From positions 48,686,489-48,750,488 of the forward strand of contig NC_091300.1 of the NCBI RefSeq assembly GCF_038502225.1: 64,000 bases of DNA. Reading direction: 5' to 3'. Made by a program: the position numbers and the translations under genes. Below, piece by piece: positions 10,339 through 21,882 of this stretch. The DNA comes from Cherax quadricarinatus (Eukaryota > Arthropoda > Malacostraca > Decapoda > Parastacidae). Position 1 is the stretch's first letter. Each line of letters begins with the position of its first letter. A model generated the notes under the pieces. The model saw only the letters and a program-made list of their open reading frames with translations, was not told the origin of the DNA and did not search any database.

Positions 10339-10985
10339 GTCGTTGTTGTTGTTATCTGGGGAAGCGCTAAACCCACAGGGATCATATAGCAAAGAACCAT
10401 AGAGAAGAAAAAAATAAAGTCTGACCCGAGACTGCTACTCAACCACATCAGAAGATATGAAAACAAAGCCAGATAATAAAGCTGAAGAGGGGAAAAATCA
10501 CAAGAAATAACATAGACGTTTATTTACTGCACAATATGCAACATGTCATTCCCACCACTGAGTATGCGGCACAGTAATGTAACATTTACCTGATAATGCA
10601 TATCAAGAAGATATAAAAAACTCAGCGATTCGCAAAGAAACTAGTTCCAGAAGTAATGGAAATGAACTACAAGAATAGGCTAAACGAACTAAACCCGATG
10701 GCTAATATTAGCGTATACGAAGATCACGTAAGACACGAACACAACGAACAAGCTACTTACAAAACTTGTGAGGGGTGAGCAAAATTGGAAGTTTAAGAAA
10801 CGAATAGCAACAGGGATTTATGAAATACTGAATCACGAAGGTTAGCAGGTGAAATAAACTGGATGAAGAAATGGAGTAGGCAGACTTTTTACACAAATAT
10901 AAGAATTTTTCTATAAAATAGGATCCGCGAGGACAGGAGTGATCCCAGCTACAAACAGTTTAAACGAAGCAACGAGTACATGAGC
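10020..10985 (+). pseudogene. Ancient CR1-like LINE ORF2 relic split by a SINE
   Basis: Segments at 10100-10240 and 10420-10475 read as APWFTQRCRELKT and SDPRLLLNHIRR, matching the linker between endonuclease and reverse transcriptase in the intact LINE at 60795-63809. A block at 10635-10695 (KLVPEVMEMNYKNRLNELN) and one near 10945-10985 resemble the C-terminal part of the same protein. The RT core is missing and stops are frequent. The (TTA)n-tailed SINE at 10277-10395 lies within it. Confidence 0.5.
10277..10395 (-). mobile_element. SINE-like fragment with (TTA)n tail
   Basis: A pure TTA tract (10277-10337) is followed by GTT triplets and a segment reading, on the minus strand, as ending GGGTTTAGCGCTTCCCC before the AAT tail. 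I recognise this as a common crustacean SINE 3' region ending in an AAT microsatellite. No A or B box is visible in the remaining part. Confidence 0.45.
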
Positions 10986-11039
10986 TCTACTCTGTACAAA
11001 CAAAATTTTAAGTACAAAATATGTATTTCGACTCAATGT

Positions 11040-11290
11040 ACTGTATATAAACCCCCATGGTATAATTACACACCTCTCGGTGTATATACACTAAGAAATA
11101 CTAACCTCGTGAATATGATAGGAGAAATAGACATTTTCATGATTTTCCAATTAGATATTCTCACCTCTCCGGGTATATACACTGAGAAATACACTCTGAA
11201 GGTATATATTCGGTGAAAAATACATACCTCGAGATTTATTTGCACAGATATGCAGTTTTTGGTGTATATACACTGTGAATTGTGTACATT
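11040..11290. repeat. AT-rich degenerate repeats with TATATACACT dyads
   Basis: Three to four degenerate repeats, spaced roughly 50-60 bp, each built on GTATATACACT-GAGAAATAC or its near complement. No coding capacity is evident. 9127-9500 and 9791-10020 show nothing else I can name. Confidence 0.4.
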
Positions 11291-11344
11291 TCAATGAATA
11301 TTCTGTTTCCCATGCGACTGTTTTTTTTTCTCCTTCATGATTTA

Positions 11345-11640
11345 ATGAAGATTGAGACACTTATGCAGCATATGGGAATCTTTATTCAGGAAACGTTTCG
11401 CCACACAGTGGCTTCATCAGTCCAATACAAAGAGGAAGGCGTAAGGAGAGGAGGAGTATGAGGTAATCAGTCCCTCAGCCTGGAGTCGATGTGTTCAGTT
11501 CATCAATCTTGTAGAATGTACATTGTATTGGACTGATGAAGCCACTGTGTGGCGAAACGTTTCCTGAATAAAGATTCCCATATGCTGCATAAGTGTCTCA
11601 ATCTTCAACTTGTTGGTTTTTCAAACCATTTATCACACAT
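11345..11640. repeat. Second fold-back of the hammerhead unit
   Basis: A minus copy (11345-11521, hammerhead 11380-11432) abuts a plus copy (11523-11640) whose ribozyme-like motif lacks the outer CTTT of stem I. The right arm ends at the same point of the unit (ATCACA) as the main array and the copy at 8765. Confidence 0.8.
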
Positions 11641-11654
11641 GATTTAATACACAA

Positions 11655-11800
11655 ATAACCCGCACATAAAAGAGAGAAGCTTACGACGACGTTTCGGTCC
11701 GACTTGGACCATTGACAAAGTCACAGTTGTCAATGGTCCAAGTCGGACCGAAACGTCGTCGTAAGGTTCTCTCTTTTATGTGCGGGTTATTTGTGTATCG
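11655..11800. repeat. Fold-back with GGTCC-loop-GGACC-GAAACG hairpin
   Basis: Near-perfect inverted repeat centred near 11728. Each arm holds a 5-bp hairpin GGTCC/GGACC followed by GAAACGTCGTCG, as in the 3' half of a hammerhead, but the box 5' of the hairpin is not CTGATGA. A single plus copy of the same family occurs at 44836-44900. Probably another PLE terminal repeat family. 11801-12200 shows nothing recognisable. Confidence 0.7.
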
Positions 11801-12204
11801 TTCCAGTCACGGTATTGTGCCTTTTTTTTGTTATTTATGATTTAATACTTTTGTGTCAAGGGTTAATATGTCTTCTCTCACGTGATGATGACTGTCTTAC
11901 ACGCACTCACACGGGCTAATATTTCTGGCTCCCACGATTCATATCTGTTCACACGATCAATTTTTTTCTTGTGTTTTTCCGCTTATAATTGCGGTGAACA
12001 TTTAACAACGTTCTTTTATTCTCTTGTATTACATATTATCGTCTGTTCCTCACATCAGTATTATATCATAAAAATATCGCAGGTTCTTAACGATATTTGA
12101 GATTTCGTATTTCTATCGGAATTTTCATGAGAGACAATAACAGAATTATTATTCCAAATTATTTTGATAAAAAAAATCCGAAGCGGCCATCAAGAGACTT
12201 GATG

Positions 12205-14770
12205 GTCGCTTGTTATCATCTACCCCGCTTCATGACTACCGTTATCATCTACCCCGCTTCATGACTACCGTTATCATCAACCCCGCTTCATGACTACCGT
12301 TATCATCAACCCCGCTTCATGACTACCGTTATCATCAACCCCGCTTCATGACTACCGTTATCATCAACCCCGCTTCATGACTACCGTTATCATCTACCCC
12401 GCTTCATACCTACCGTTATCATCAACCCCGCTTCATGACTACCGTTATCATCAACCCCGCTTCATGACTACCGTTATCATCAACCCCGCTTCATGACTAC
12501 CGTTATCATCTACCCCGCTTCATGACTACCGTTATCATCAACCCCGCTTCATGACTACCGTTATCATCAACCCCGCTTCATGACTACCGTTATCATCAAC
12601 CCCGCTTCATGACTACCGTTATCATCAGCCCCGCTTCATGACTACCGTTATCATCAGCCCCGCTTCATGACTACCGTTATCATCAACCCCGCTTCATACC
12701 TACCGTTATCATCAACCCCGCTTCATGACTACCGTTATCATCAACCCCGCTTCATGACTACCGTTATCATCAACCCCGCTTCATACCTACCGTTATCATC
12801 AACCCCGCTTCATGACTACCGTTATCATCAACCCCGCTTCATGACTACCGTTATCATCAACCCCGCTTCATACCTACCGTTATCATCAACCCCGCTTCAT
12901 GACTACCGTTATCATCAACCCCGCTTCATGACTACCGTTATCATCAACCCCGCTTCATACCTACCGTTATCATCAACCCCGCTTCATGACTACTGTTATC
13001 ATCTCTCCCGCTTCATACCTACCGTTATCATCAACCCCGCTTCATGACTACCGTTATCATCAACCCCGCTTCATACCTACCGTTATCATCAACCCCGCTT
13101 CATGACTACCGTTATCATCAACCCCGCTTCATGACTACCGTTATCATCAACCCCGCTTCATACCTACCGTTATCATCAACCCCGCTTCATGACTACCGTT
13201 ATCATCAACCCCGCTTCATGACTACCGTTATCATCAACCCCGCTTCATACCTACCGTTATCATCAACCCCGCTTCATGACTACGGTTATCATCTCTTCCG
13301 CTTCATACCTACCGTTATCATCAACCCCGCTTCATGACTACCGTTATCATCAACCCCGCTTCATGACTACCGTTATCATCAACCCCGCTTCATGACTACT
13401 GTTATCATCTACCCCGCTTCATACCTACCGTTATCATCAACCCCGCTTCATGACTACTGTTATCATCTACCCCGCTTCATACCTACCGTTATCATCAACC
13501 CCGCTTCATGACTACCGTTATCATCAACCCCGCTTCATGACTACCGTCATCATCCACGTCGCTTCATGAATACCGTTATCATCCACGTCGCTTCATGACT
13601 ACCGTTATCATCAACCCCGCTTCATGACTACCGTCATCATCCACGTCGCTTCATGACTACCGTTATCATCCACGCTGCTTCATGACTACCGTTATCATCC
13701 ACCCCGCTTCATGACTACCGTTATTATCCACGTCGCTTCATGACTACCGTTATCATCCACCCCGCTTCATGACTACCGTTATCATCCACGCTGCTTCATT
13801 ACTACCGTTATCATCCACGCTGCTTCATTACTACCGTTATCATCCACGCTGCTTCATTACTACCGTTATCATCCACGCTGCTTCATTACTACCGTTATCA
13901 TCTACCCCGCTTCATGTCTACCGTTATTATCCACTCCGCTTCATGTCTACCGTTATTATCCACTCCGCTTCATGACTACCGTTATCATCCACCCCGCTTC
14001 ATGACTACCGTTATCATCAACATCGTTTCATGACTACAATTATGATCCGCGCCGCTTCATGACTACCGTTACCATCCACCCAGTTTCATGACTACCGTTA
14101 TCATCCACGCTGCTCTATGACTACCATAGTCATCAACCCTGCTTCATGACTACCGTTACCATCCACGCTGCTTCATGACTACCGTTACCATCCACGCTGC
14201 TTCATGACTACCGTTATCATCCACCCAGTTTCATGACTATCGTTATCATGCGCGCTGCTTCATGACTTCCGTTATTATCTACGCTACTTCATGACTTCCG
14301 TTATCATCTATGCTGCCTCATGACTTCCGCTATCATCCACCCGCTTTATGATTATCGTTATCATCAACCCCGCTTCATGACTTCCATTATTATCCCCGCT
14401 GTTTCATGACTACCGTTATCATCTACGCTGCTTCATGGCTATCGTTATCATCCACGCTGCTTCTTGACTACCGTTATCATCTATGCTGTTTCATGACTAC
14501 CGTCCGTTATCATCCACGCCTCTTCATGTCTACTTTAATCATCTACGCTGTTTCATGACGACCGTTATCATCCTCCCCGCTTCATGACTTCCGTTATCAT
14601 CGACGCTGCTTCATGACTACCGTTATCATTCACGCTGGTTCATGACTACTGTTATCATCCACGCTGCTTTATGACTGCCGTTATCATCCACCCCACTTCA
14701 TGACTACCGTTATCATCCACCTCGCTTCATGACCACCGTTATCATCCACGCTGCTTCATGACTACCGTTT
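12205..14770 (+). repeat. 29-bp minisatellite (about 88 copies)
   Basis: Tandem 29-bp unit built on GCTTCATGACTACCGTTATC. Copies at 12236-13540 are nearly identical; those after about 13540 diverge progressively. In 12660-13340 a GACTACC/TACCTACC alternation gives a three-unit (87-bp) higher-order repeat. Long open frames here arise because three units restore frame; they are not genes. Confidence 0.97.
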
Positions 14771-15429
14771 TCATCCACGGTGATCGGTGACTCGTCCTTG
14801 GTGCTCCATGACTCGTCTTTGGTGCTCCATGACTCGTCCTTGGTGCTCCGTGACTCGTCCTTGGTGTTCCGTAACTCGTCCTGGTGCTCCGTGACTCGTC
14901 CTTGGTGCTCCGTGACTCGTCCTTGGTGCTCCGTGACTCGTCCTGGTGCTCCGTGACTCGTCCTTGGTGCTCCGTGACTCGTCCTGGTGCTCCGTGACTC
15001 GTCCTTGGTGCTCCGTGACTCGTCCTTGGTGCTCCGTGACTCGTCCTTGGTGCTCCGTGACTAGTCCTTGGTGCTCCGTGACTCGTCCTTGGTGCTCCGT
15101 GACTCGTCCTGGCGCTCCGTGACTCGTCCTTGGTGCTCCGTGACTCGTCCTGGTGCTCCGTGACTCGTCTTTGGTGCTCCGTGACTCGTCCTTGGTGCTC
15201 CGTGACTCGTCCTTGGTGCTCCGTGACTCGTCCTTGGTGCTCCGTAACTCGTCCTGGTGCTCCGTGACTCGTCCTTGGTGCTCCGTAACTCGTCCTTGGT
15301 GTTCCGTAACTCGTCCTGGTGCTCCGTGACTCGTCCTTGGTGCTCCGTGACTCGTCCTTGGTGCTCCGTGACTCGTCCTGGTGCTCCGTGACTCGTCCTT
15401 GGTGCTCCGTAACTCGTCCTGGTGCTCCC
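14771..15429 (+). repeat. 20/21-bp minisatellite abutting the 29-bp array
   Basis: About 31 copies of GTGACTCGTCCTTGGTGCTCC, alternating with a version one base shorter (CCTGG for CCTTGG). Open frames on the minus strand are repeat artefacts. The array begins directly where the 29-bp array ends. Confidence 0.95.
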
Positions 15430-15630
15430 ATTTTTGTCTGCTCTGTTTGTTGTTGCAGTTTTCATAGGATGCATCAGTCACTTCAACTGAACATCCATTT
15501 TCACTTGGTGTATTTCGGTCTCAACGTGATTCCCGTTTTGCCTAACCCGTTTCGTGACTACGGCTTTTTCCATGCTGATTCGTGTCTACTGCTTTATGTA
15601 ATAATGTTGGTAGAATTACGGACAATATGT

Positions 15631-15822
15631 AAAGTAAAAGGACACAAGAGCAACTAATGTGATATTTTATTGTGGCAACGTTTCGCTCTCCAGGAGCTTT
15701 GTCAAGCCGATACAAACAGTGTGTCCATATACTGTTTGTATCGGCTTGACAAAGCTCCTGGAGAGCGAAACGTTGCCACAATAAAATATCACATTAGTTG
15801 CTCTTGTGTCCTTTTACCTTAC
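15631..15822. repeat. Fold-back with AGCTC-CTG-GAGAGC-GAAACG motif
   Basis: Long inverted repeat centred near 15727: each arm runs from AAAGGACACAAGAGCAACTA through AATAAAA to a hairpin AGCTC/GAGAGC followed by GAAACGTTGCC. The box before the hairpin reads TTGACAA rather than CTGATGA, lacking the key G of a hammerhead. Likely a decayed or variant PLE terminal repeat. 15823-16160 shows nothing recognisable. Confidence 0.75.
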
Positions 15823-16479
15823 TGCTTTATCCCGGCTCCTGTACGTCAGTGCAAACGAAAATATTAAAACCAGAGAGTGGCCTGATCCTCTGCTGCATTA
15901 AAATATTAGCGTTATACACATTAAAATAATCTGATTTGCTATTCACTAGTTATTTCACAGACTGAATGTATCTCAATATCTTATTTTAATTAAAATGGAA
16001 AATTAGGATATACACAGCCCTAAACTAATTCAAAGAATTCACCAAGAAATACCAACTTTGAAGACAAACTAAAAATAAATTATTTTTTTTATATCAGAGG
16101 GACCAATATCCTAAAATACATAAGCACATTAAGTTTCAAGTCGCTTAGAATTTCTTTATTAACTTATCAGAGTGGTTGAGTGATCAACCCACTGATCACT
16201 CAACCAAGTGCTACTTCTGCCTGGTGGATCCTTCATAACGCCGAACTGGGAAAAATGCACCTGCTATTTCTTATCCAGACCTTCCCTCCTCTATTGCACC
16301 AGTACCACACAGTGCTGATCTTCCTGTACCTACACCTCCAGAAAGAAGTCAACCGTCAGAAGAAGAAAGCAGCAAATCAGAAAATGAAGAGCACAGTGAA
16401 CATGACTATGATCTCACAGCTGCAGCTGTTGGGAGGAATATTTAGTACCCAAACCAGACAGACCTCAATGACCCTATCA

Positions 16480-17553
16480 GAGATCATGGTTTGACAAAGT
16501 CAAATGCTGAGCTTTTGATTTCAAGGCTCAATGAGTGGACTTGGTGGATGAAAGTGTGCAAGTAACAAGCCAAAGAAAACATCACCAACATTTCTCAAGT
16601 TTCTTCACTGATGAAGACAGGTTGTGCTACTTTAATGGTGTATCAGGCCTGTTAGATGCAATTGGAATTTGCATGCAATCCAGATGAGTGGACACTCTTC
16701 ATTGACAGCTCCTCCAGAAGCCTAAAAGCTTTACTTCTGCACAATGGGAACACGTATCCATCTCTTCCTTTAGCTCATTCAGTGCATTTCAAGGACTACA
16801 ACAGTGTCAAACTTCTACTGGAAGTTTTGAACTATGAAAAGTATGGCTGGGAGGTCACTGGAGACTTCAAAATGGTGTCATTTTTTGATGGGACTCCGAG
16901 GAGGTTTTACCAAGTTTCCCTGTTATCTCTGTGATTGGGATAGTAAAGACAGAGCAGCACATTACCAGAGGAAGCACTGGCCTCAAAGGACTCAGTTCTC
17001 AGTAGGAAGACATAATATCAAACATAAACTATTGGTGGATCCTCAAAAGGTTCTGTTCCCTCCATTACACATTAAGCTAGGGCTAATGAAACAGTTTGTT
17101 ACAGCTCTTGACAAAGAGTCTGCTGCCTTCAAGTATCTTCAAGACTTCTTTCCCAAGCTATCTGAGGCAAAGGTGAAGGCTAGCATCTTCACTGGACCAC
17201 ACAGAGAAAGAAAGGAAGCCTGGGAGTGTTTTGTTGGTGTAGCACAGGGCTTTCTAGGCAACAATAAGGCTGACAATTATGTGGAACTTGTTCAGACCTT
17301 GGTAAAAAGCTACGGTCAGATGTGCTGTGGGATATCCCTTAAGGTTCATATCCTTGATGCTCAGCTTGACAATTTCAAGGAGAATATGGGAGCATACTCA
17401 GAGGAGCAAGGGGAGCACTTCCATCAAGATATAATGGACTTTGAACACAGCTATCAGGGATCTTATAATGAAAACATGATGGAAGACTACATTTGGGAGC
17501 TTAAACGGGAATATTTTAAACTCGAATATCTAGAAAAAATTGCTCATTTTTAA
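16480..17553 (+). pseudogene. Arthropod multi-copy protein of unknown function, frameshifted
   Basis: I recognise the protein as a family found in many copies in arthropod genomes (blocks such as YGWEVTGDFKM, GGFTKFPCYLCDWDSKD, LLVDPQKVLFPPLHIKLGL, KYLQDFFPKLSEAKVKA, AYSEEQGEHFHQDIMDFE), but I know of no assigned function; its copy number suggests a transposon passenger or domesticated gene. The C-terminal 239 codons (16834-17553) are open. Upstream, the frame shifts at a six-T run (16881-16886) and again near 16660 and 16550. Conserved Cys/His in CYLCDWD...H...H suggest metal binding. 16180-16480 may hold further degraded N-terminal sequence. Confidence 0.6.
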
Positions 17554-17618
17554 CTTTGTTAATATATTTCAGAAAGTTTAAAATAAAATTTATGTAAATT
17601 TTATTTATTTTATTATAT

Positions 17619-17623
<5 letters not shown>

Positions 17624-17710
<87 letters not shown>
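17624..17710. repeat. (AT)n microsatellite
   Basis: Pure AT dinucleotide tract directly preceding the truncated start of the LINE fragment at 17711. Confidence 0.98.
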
Positions 17711-17712
<2 letters not shown>

Positions 17713-18400
17713 CAGATGAGGTGAATCATAGAATTGATGAGGGGAAAAGGGTGAGTGGTGCACTTAGGAGTCTGTGGAGACAAAGAACTTTGTCCTTGGA
17801 GGCAAAGAGGGGAATGTATGAGAGTATAGTTTTACCAACGCTCTTATATGGGTGTGAAGCATGGGTGATGAATGTTGCAGCGAGGAGAAGGCTGGAGGCA
17901 GTGGAGATGTCATGTCTGAGGGCAATGTGTGGTGTGAATATAATGCAGAGAATTCGTAGTTTGGAAGTTAGAAGGAGGTGCGGGATTACCAAAACTGTTG
18001 TCCAGAGGGCTGAGGAAGAGTTGTTGAGGTGGTTCGGACATGTAGAGAGAATGGAGCGAAACAGAATGACTTCAAGAGTGTATCAGTCTGTAGTGGAAGG
18101 AAGGCGGGGTAGGGGTCGGCTTAGGAAAGGTTGGAGAGAGGGGGTAAAGGAGGTTTTGTGTGCGAGGGGCTTGGACTTCCAGCAGGCATGCGTGAGCGTG
18201 TTTGATAGGAGTGAATGGAGACAAATGGTTTTTAATACTTGACGTGCTGTTGGAGTGTGAGCAAAGTAACATTTATGAAGGGGTTCAGGGAAACCGGCAG
18301 GCTGGACTTGAGTCCTGGAGATGAAGGAGGGGTGTTAAAGTACAGTGCCTGCACTCGGTGTGACAGCCGAGGGGGTGTCACTATCACTGTTGCAGTTTTT
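17711..18400 (+). mobile_element. RTE-like LINE 3' fragment (plus copy)
   Basis: Open frame of 177 codons (17709-18242) encoding the C-terminal end of a LINE ORF2 after the RT domain: SLWRQRTLSLEAKRGMYES, LLYGCEAWVMN, a Cys-containing LRAMCGV block and LLRWFGHVERM. A 3' UTR follows to about 18400. It is 5'-truncated at the AT tract. This C-terminal type belongs to the endonuclease-RT elements often annotated as craniofacial development protein 2-like. It is the inverted partner of the copy at 18400-21290. Confidence 0.8.
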
Positions 18401-19064
18401 AAACTGCAACAAACACCCCTCCTGTAGTGTCCAGGACTCAAGTCCGGCCTGCCGGCTGAACCCTTTGCTCTCCAACAGCACGTCAAGACAGTGCTCACGA
18501 GCTGAATGATGGTGAAAGACTGATACACTCTTGAAGTCATTCTGTTTCGCTCCATTCTCTCTACATTCCGAACCACCTCAACAACCCTTCCTCAGCCCTC
18601 TGGACAACAGTTTTGGTAATCCCGCACCTCCTCCTAACTTCCAAACTACGAATTCTCTGCATTATATTCACACCACACATTGCCCTCAGACACGACATCT
18701 TTGGTAAAACTATACTCTCATACATTCCCCTCTTTGCCTCCAAGGACAAAGTTCTTTGTCTCCACAGACTCCTAAGTGCACCACTCACTCTTTTTCCCTC
18801 ATCAATTCTATGATTCACCTCATCTTTCATAGACCCATCCGCTGACACGTCCACTCCCAAATATCTGAATACGTTCACCTCCTCCATACTCTCTCCCTCC
18901 AATCTGATATTCAATCTTTCATCACCTAATCTTTTTGTTATCCTCATAACCTTACTCTTTCCTGTATTCACCTTTAATTTTCTTCTTTTGCACACCCTAC
19001 CAAATTCATCCACCAATCTCTGCACTTCCTTCAGAATCTCCCAAGAGCACAGTGTCATCAGCAA
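17711..19064. repeat. LINE palindrome (inverted 3' ends)
   Basis: The plus fragment and the 3' part of the minus element are tail-to-tail inverted copies whose 3' UTRs meet at a self-complementary centre, TTGCAGTTTTTAAACTGCAA near 18389-18408. The minus arm has two deletions relative to the plus arm. Confidence 0.8.
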
Positions 19065-21288
19065 AGAGCAGCTGTGACAACTCCCACTTTGTGTGTGATT
19101 CTTTATCTTTTAACTCCACGCCTCTTGCCAAGACCCTCGCATTTACTTCTCTTACAACCCCATCTATAAATATATTAAACAACCACGGTGACATCACACA
19201 TCCTTGTCTAAGGCCTACTTTTACTGGGAAATAATTTCCCTCTTTCCTACATACTCTAACTTGAGCCTCACTATCCTCGTAAAAACTCTTCACTGCTTTC
19301 AGTAACCTACCTCCTACACCATACACTTGCAACATCTGCCACATTGCCCCCCTATCCACCCTGTCATACGCCTTTTCCAAATCCATAAATGCCACAAAGA
19401 CCTCTTTAGCCTTATCTAAATACTGTTCACTTATATGTTTCACTGTAAACACCTGGTCCACACACCCCCTACCTTTCCTAAAGCCTCCTTGTTCATCTGC
19501 TATCCTATTCTCCGTCTTACTCTTAATTCTTTCAATTATAACTCTACCATACACTTTACCAGGTACACTCAACAGACTTATCCCCCTATAATTTTTGCAC
19601 TCTCTTTTATCCCCTTTGCCTTTATACAAAGGAACTATGCATGCTCTCTGCCAATCCCTAGGTACCTTACCCTCTTCCATACATTTATTAAATAATTGCA
19701 CCAACCACTCCAAAACTATATCCCCACCTGCTTTTAACATTTCTATCTTTATCCCATCAATCCCGGCTGCCTTACCCCCTTTCATTTTACCTACTGCCTC
19801 ACGAACTTCCCCCACACTCACAACTGGCTCTTCCTCACTCCTACAAGATGTTATTCCTCCTTGCCCTCTCCCTTACTACTCTCTTTACATCATCATTCCA
19901 CCAATCGCTCCTCTTCCCTCCTGCACCCACTTTCCTGTAACCACAAACTTCTGCTGAACACTCTAACACTACATTTTTAAACCTACCCCATACCTCTTCG
20001 ACCCCATTGCCTATGCTCTCATTAGCCCATCTATCCTCCAATAGCTGTTTATATCTTACCCTAACTGCCTCCTCTTTTAGTTTATAAACCTTCACCTCTC
20101 TCTTCCCTGATGCTTCTATTCTCCTTGTATCCCATCTACCTTTTACTCTCAGTGTAGCTACAACTAGAAAGTGATCTGATATATCTGTGGCCCCTCTATA
20201 AACATGTACATCCTGAAGTCTACTCAACAGTCTTTTATCTACCAATACATAATCCAACAAACTACTGTCATTTCGCCCTACATCATATCGTGTATACTTA
20301 TTTATCCTCTTTTTCTTAAAATATGTATTACCTATAACTAAACCCCTTTCTATACAAAGTTCAATCAAAGGGCTCCCATTATCATTTACACCTGGCACCC
20401 CAAACTTACCTACCACACCCTCTCTAAAAGTTTCTCCTACTTTAGCATTCAAGTCCCCTACCACAATTACTCTCTCACTTGGTTCAAAGGCTCCTATACA
20501 TTCACTTAACATCTCCCAAAATCTCTCTCTCTCCTCTGCATTCCTCTCTTCTCCAGGTGCATACACGCTTATTATGACCCACTTCTCGCATCCAACCTTT
20601 ACTTTAATCCACATAATTCTTGAATTTACACATTCATATTCTCTTTTCTCCTTCCATAACTGATCATTTAACATTACTGCTACCCCTTCCTTTGCTCTAA
20701 CTCTCTCAGATACTCCAGATTTAATCCCATTTATTTCCCCCCACTGAAACTCTCCTACCCCCTTCAGCTTTGTTTCGCTTAGGGCCAGGACATCCAACTT
20801 CTTTTCATTCATAACATCAGCAATCATCTGTTTCTTGTCATCCGCACTACATCCACGCACATTTAAGCAACCCAGTTTTATAAAGTTTTTCTTCTTCTCT
20901 TTTTTAGTAATTGTATACAGGAGAAGGGGTTACTAGAACATTGCTCCCGGCATTTTAGTCGCCTCATACGACACGCATGGCTTACGGAGGAAAGATTCTT
21001 TTCCACTTCCCCATGGACAATAGAAGAAATAAAAAAGAACAAGAGCTATTTAGAAAAAGGAGAAAAACCTAGATGTATGTATATATATATATGCATGTGC
21101 GTGTCTGTGAAGTGTGACCAAAGTGTAAGTAGGAGTAGCAAGATATCCCTGTTATCTTAGCGTGTTTATGAGACAGAAAAAGAAAACCAGCAATCCTACC
21201 ATCATGCAAAACAGTTACAGGTTTTTGTTTCACAGTCATCTGGCAGGACGGTAGTACTTCCCTGGGTGGTTGCTGTCTACCAACCTAC

Positions 21289-21290
<2 letters not shown>
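18400..21290 (-). mobile_element. RTE-like LINE, near full length but broken
   Basis: Minus-strand element: 5' leader (about 20900-21290), APE-type endonuclease, reverse transcriptase, C-terminal domain and 3' UTR meeting the inverted plus copy near 18400. It has internal deletions between EN and RT, in the LLYGCEAW region (about 18710) and at the C-terminal end (about 18530). Confidence 0.8.
18561..20890 (-). pseudogene. LINE ORF2: endonuclease/reverse transcriptase pseudogene
   Basis: Endonuclease frame 20860-19841 (open upstream without ATG): LNVRGCSADDK, LALSETKLKG, SVYAPGEERN, VVGDLNAKVG, DYVLVDKR and SDHFLV, the APE-type motifs that nick target DNA. RT frame 19821-19006: GGKAAGIDGI, YRGISLLSVPGK, palm AFMDLEKAYDRVD, GLRQGCVMSPWLF and catalytic LFADDTVLL. 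A third frame, 19064-18561, carries KSKVMRI, YLGVDVSADG and the C-terminal block. Breaks: a deletion with stop near 19841, a frameshift near 19040 at the end of the RT core, and a deletion of some 20 codons near 18710. Catalytic residues survive but no continuous protein is encoded. Confidence 0.85.
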
Positions 21291-21292
<2 letters not shown>

Positions 21293-21334
<42 letters not shown>

Positions 21335-21381
21335 TATAAATATATATATATATATAAATATATAAATATATATATATATAT

Positions 21382-21417
<36 letters not shown>

Positions 21418-21442
21418 TATATATATTTATATATATATATAT

Positions 21443-21540
<98 letters not shown>

Positions 21541-21550
21541 TTATATATAT
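21293..21550. repeat. AT-rich microsatellite (TA and AAATATAT)
   Basis: Compound AT dinucleotide tract interspersed with AAATATAT units just upstream of the minus LINE leader. Confidence 0.95.
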
Positions 21551-21727
21551 AGGTGTCTATTAGTTAGAGCCTCTAGGAAGAATATTAAGCATAGAAAGTA
21601 CAAGCTAACAAGGGGGGTTGCTGTCACTAGCATGCTAGTGGCCTTCTTCGTAATTAATATCTTATGATATGTATACCACACCTTGTAAGCTTTACAAGGA
21701 AATAAGCATTTTGATTTGATTTGATTT
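21551..21727 (+). mobile_element. LINE/SINE 3' end with (GATTT)n tail
   Basis: Short segment ending in GATTTGATTTGATTT, a pentanucleotide tail typical of a non-LTR element 3' end. The body has no coding sequence. Confidence 0.4.
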
Positions 21728-21882
21728 TTGTAGTGCTAGGTCCGGAGCACTCCACCACTTGTAACACGAATATCGAGCGCTCACACACATACACTCACAT
21801 ACTTCCACCCACTACTTTTCGCAGGAGCTAAGACTCGACTCCTGCAACCACAAATAGGTGAGTACACACACACACACACACA
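21728..21882 (+). mobile_element. 3' end of a CR1-like LINE copy with (AC)n
   Basis: Contains CTGCAACCACAAATAGGTGA followed by (AC)n at 21860-21881, the same 3' terminus that closes the copies at 24300-24360, 29280-29345, 30110, 51655 and 60731. The protein-coding part of this copy is absent. Confidence 0.6.

Noticed and set aside
11655..11800. Active hammerhead ribozyme
   Set aside because: The conserved 5' box is missing, so only a hammerhead-like 3' half is claimed.
12667..13337. Open frames in the 29-bp array
   Set aside because: Three 29-bp units restore frame; translation is a simple repeat, no gene signals.
12205..15429. CRISPR-like regular repeats
   Set aside because: Direct tandem repeats without unique spacers, in a eukaryotic context.
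14742..15481. Three overlapping minus-strand frames of up to 236 codons
   Set aside because: Produced by the 20/21-bp minisatellite in all three frames.
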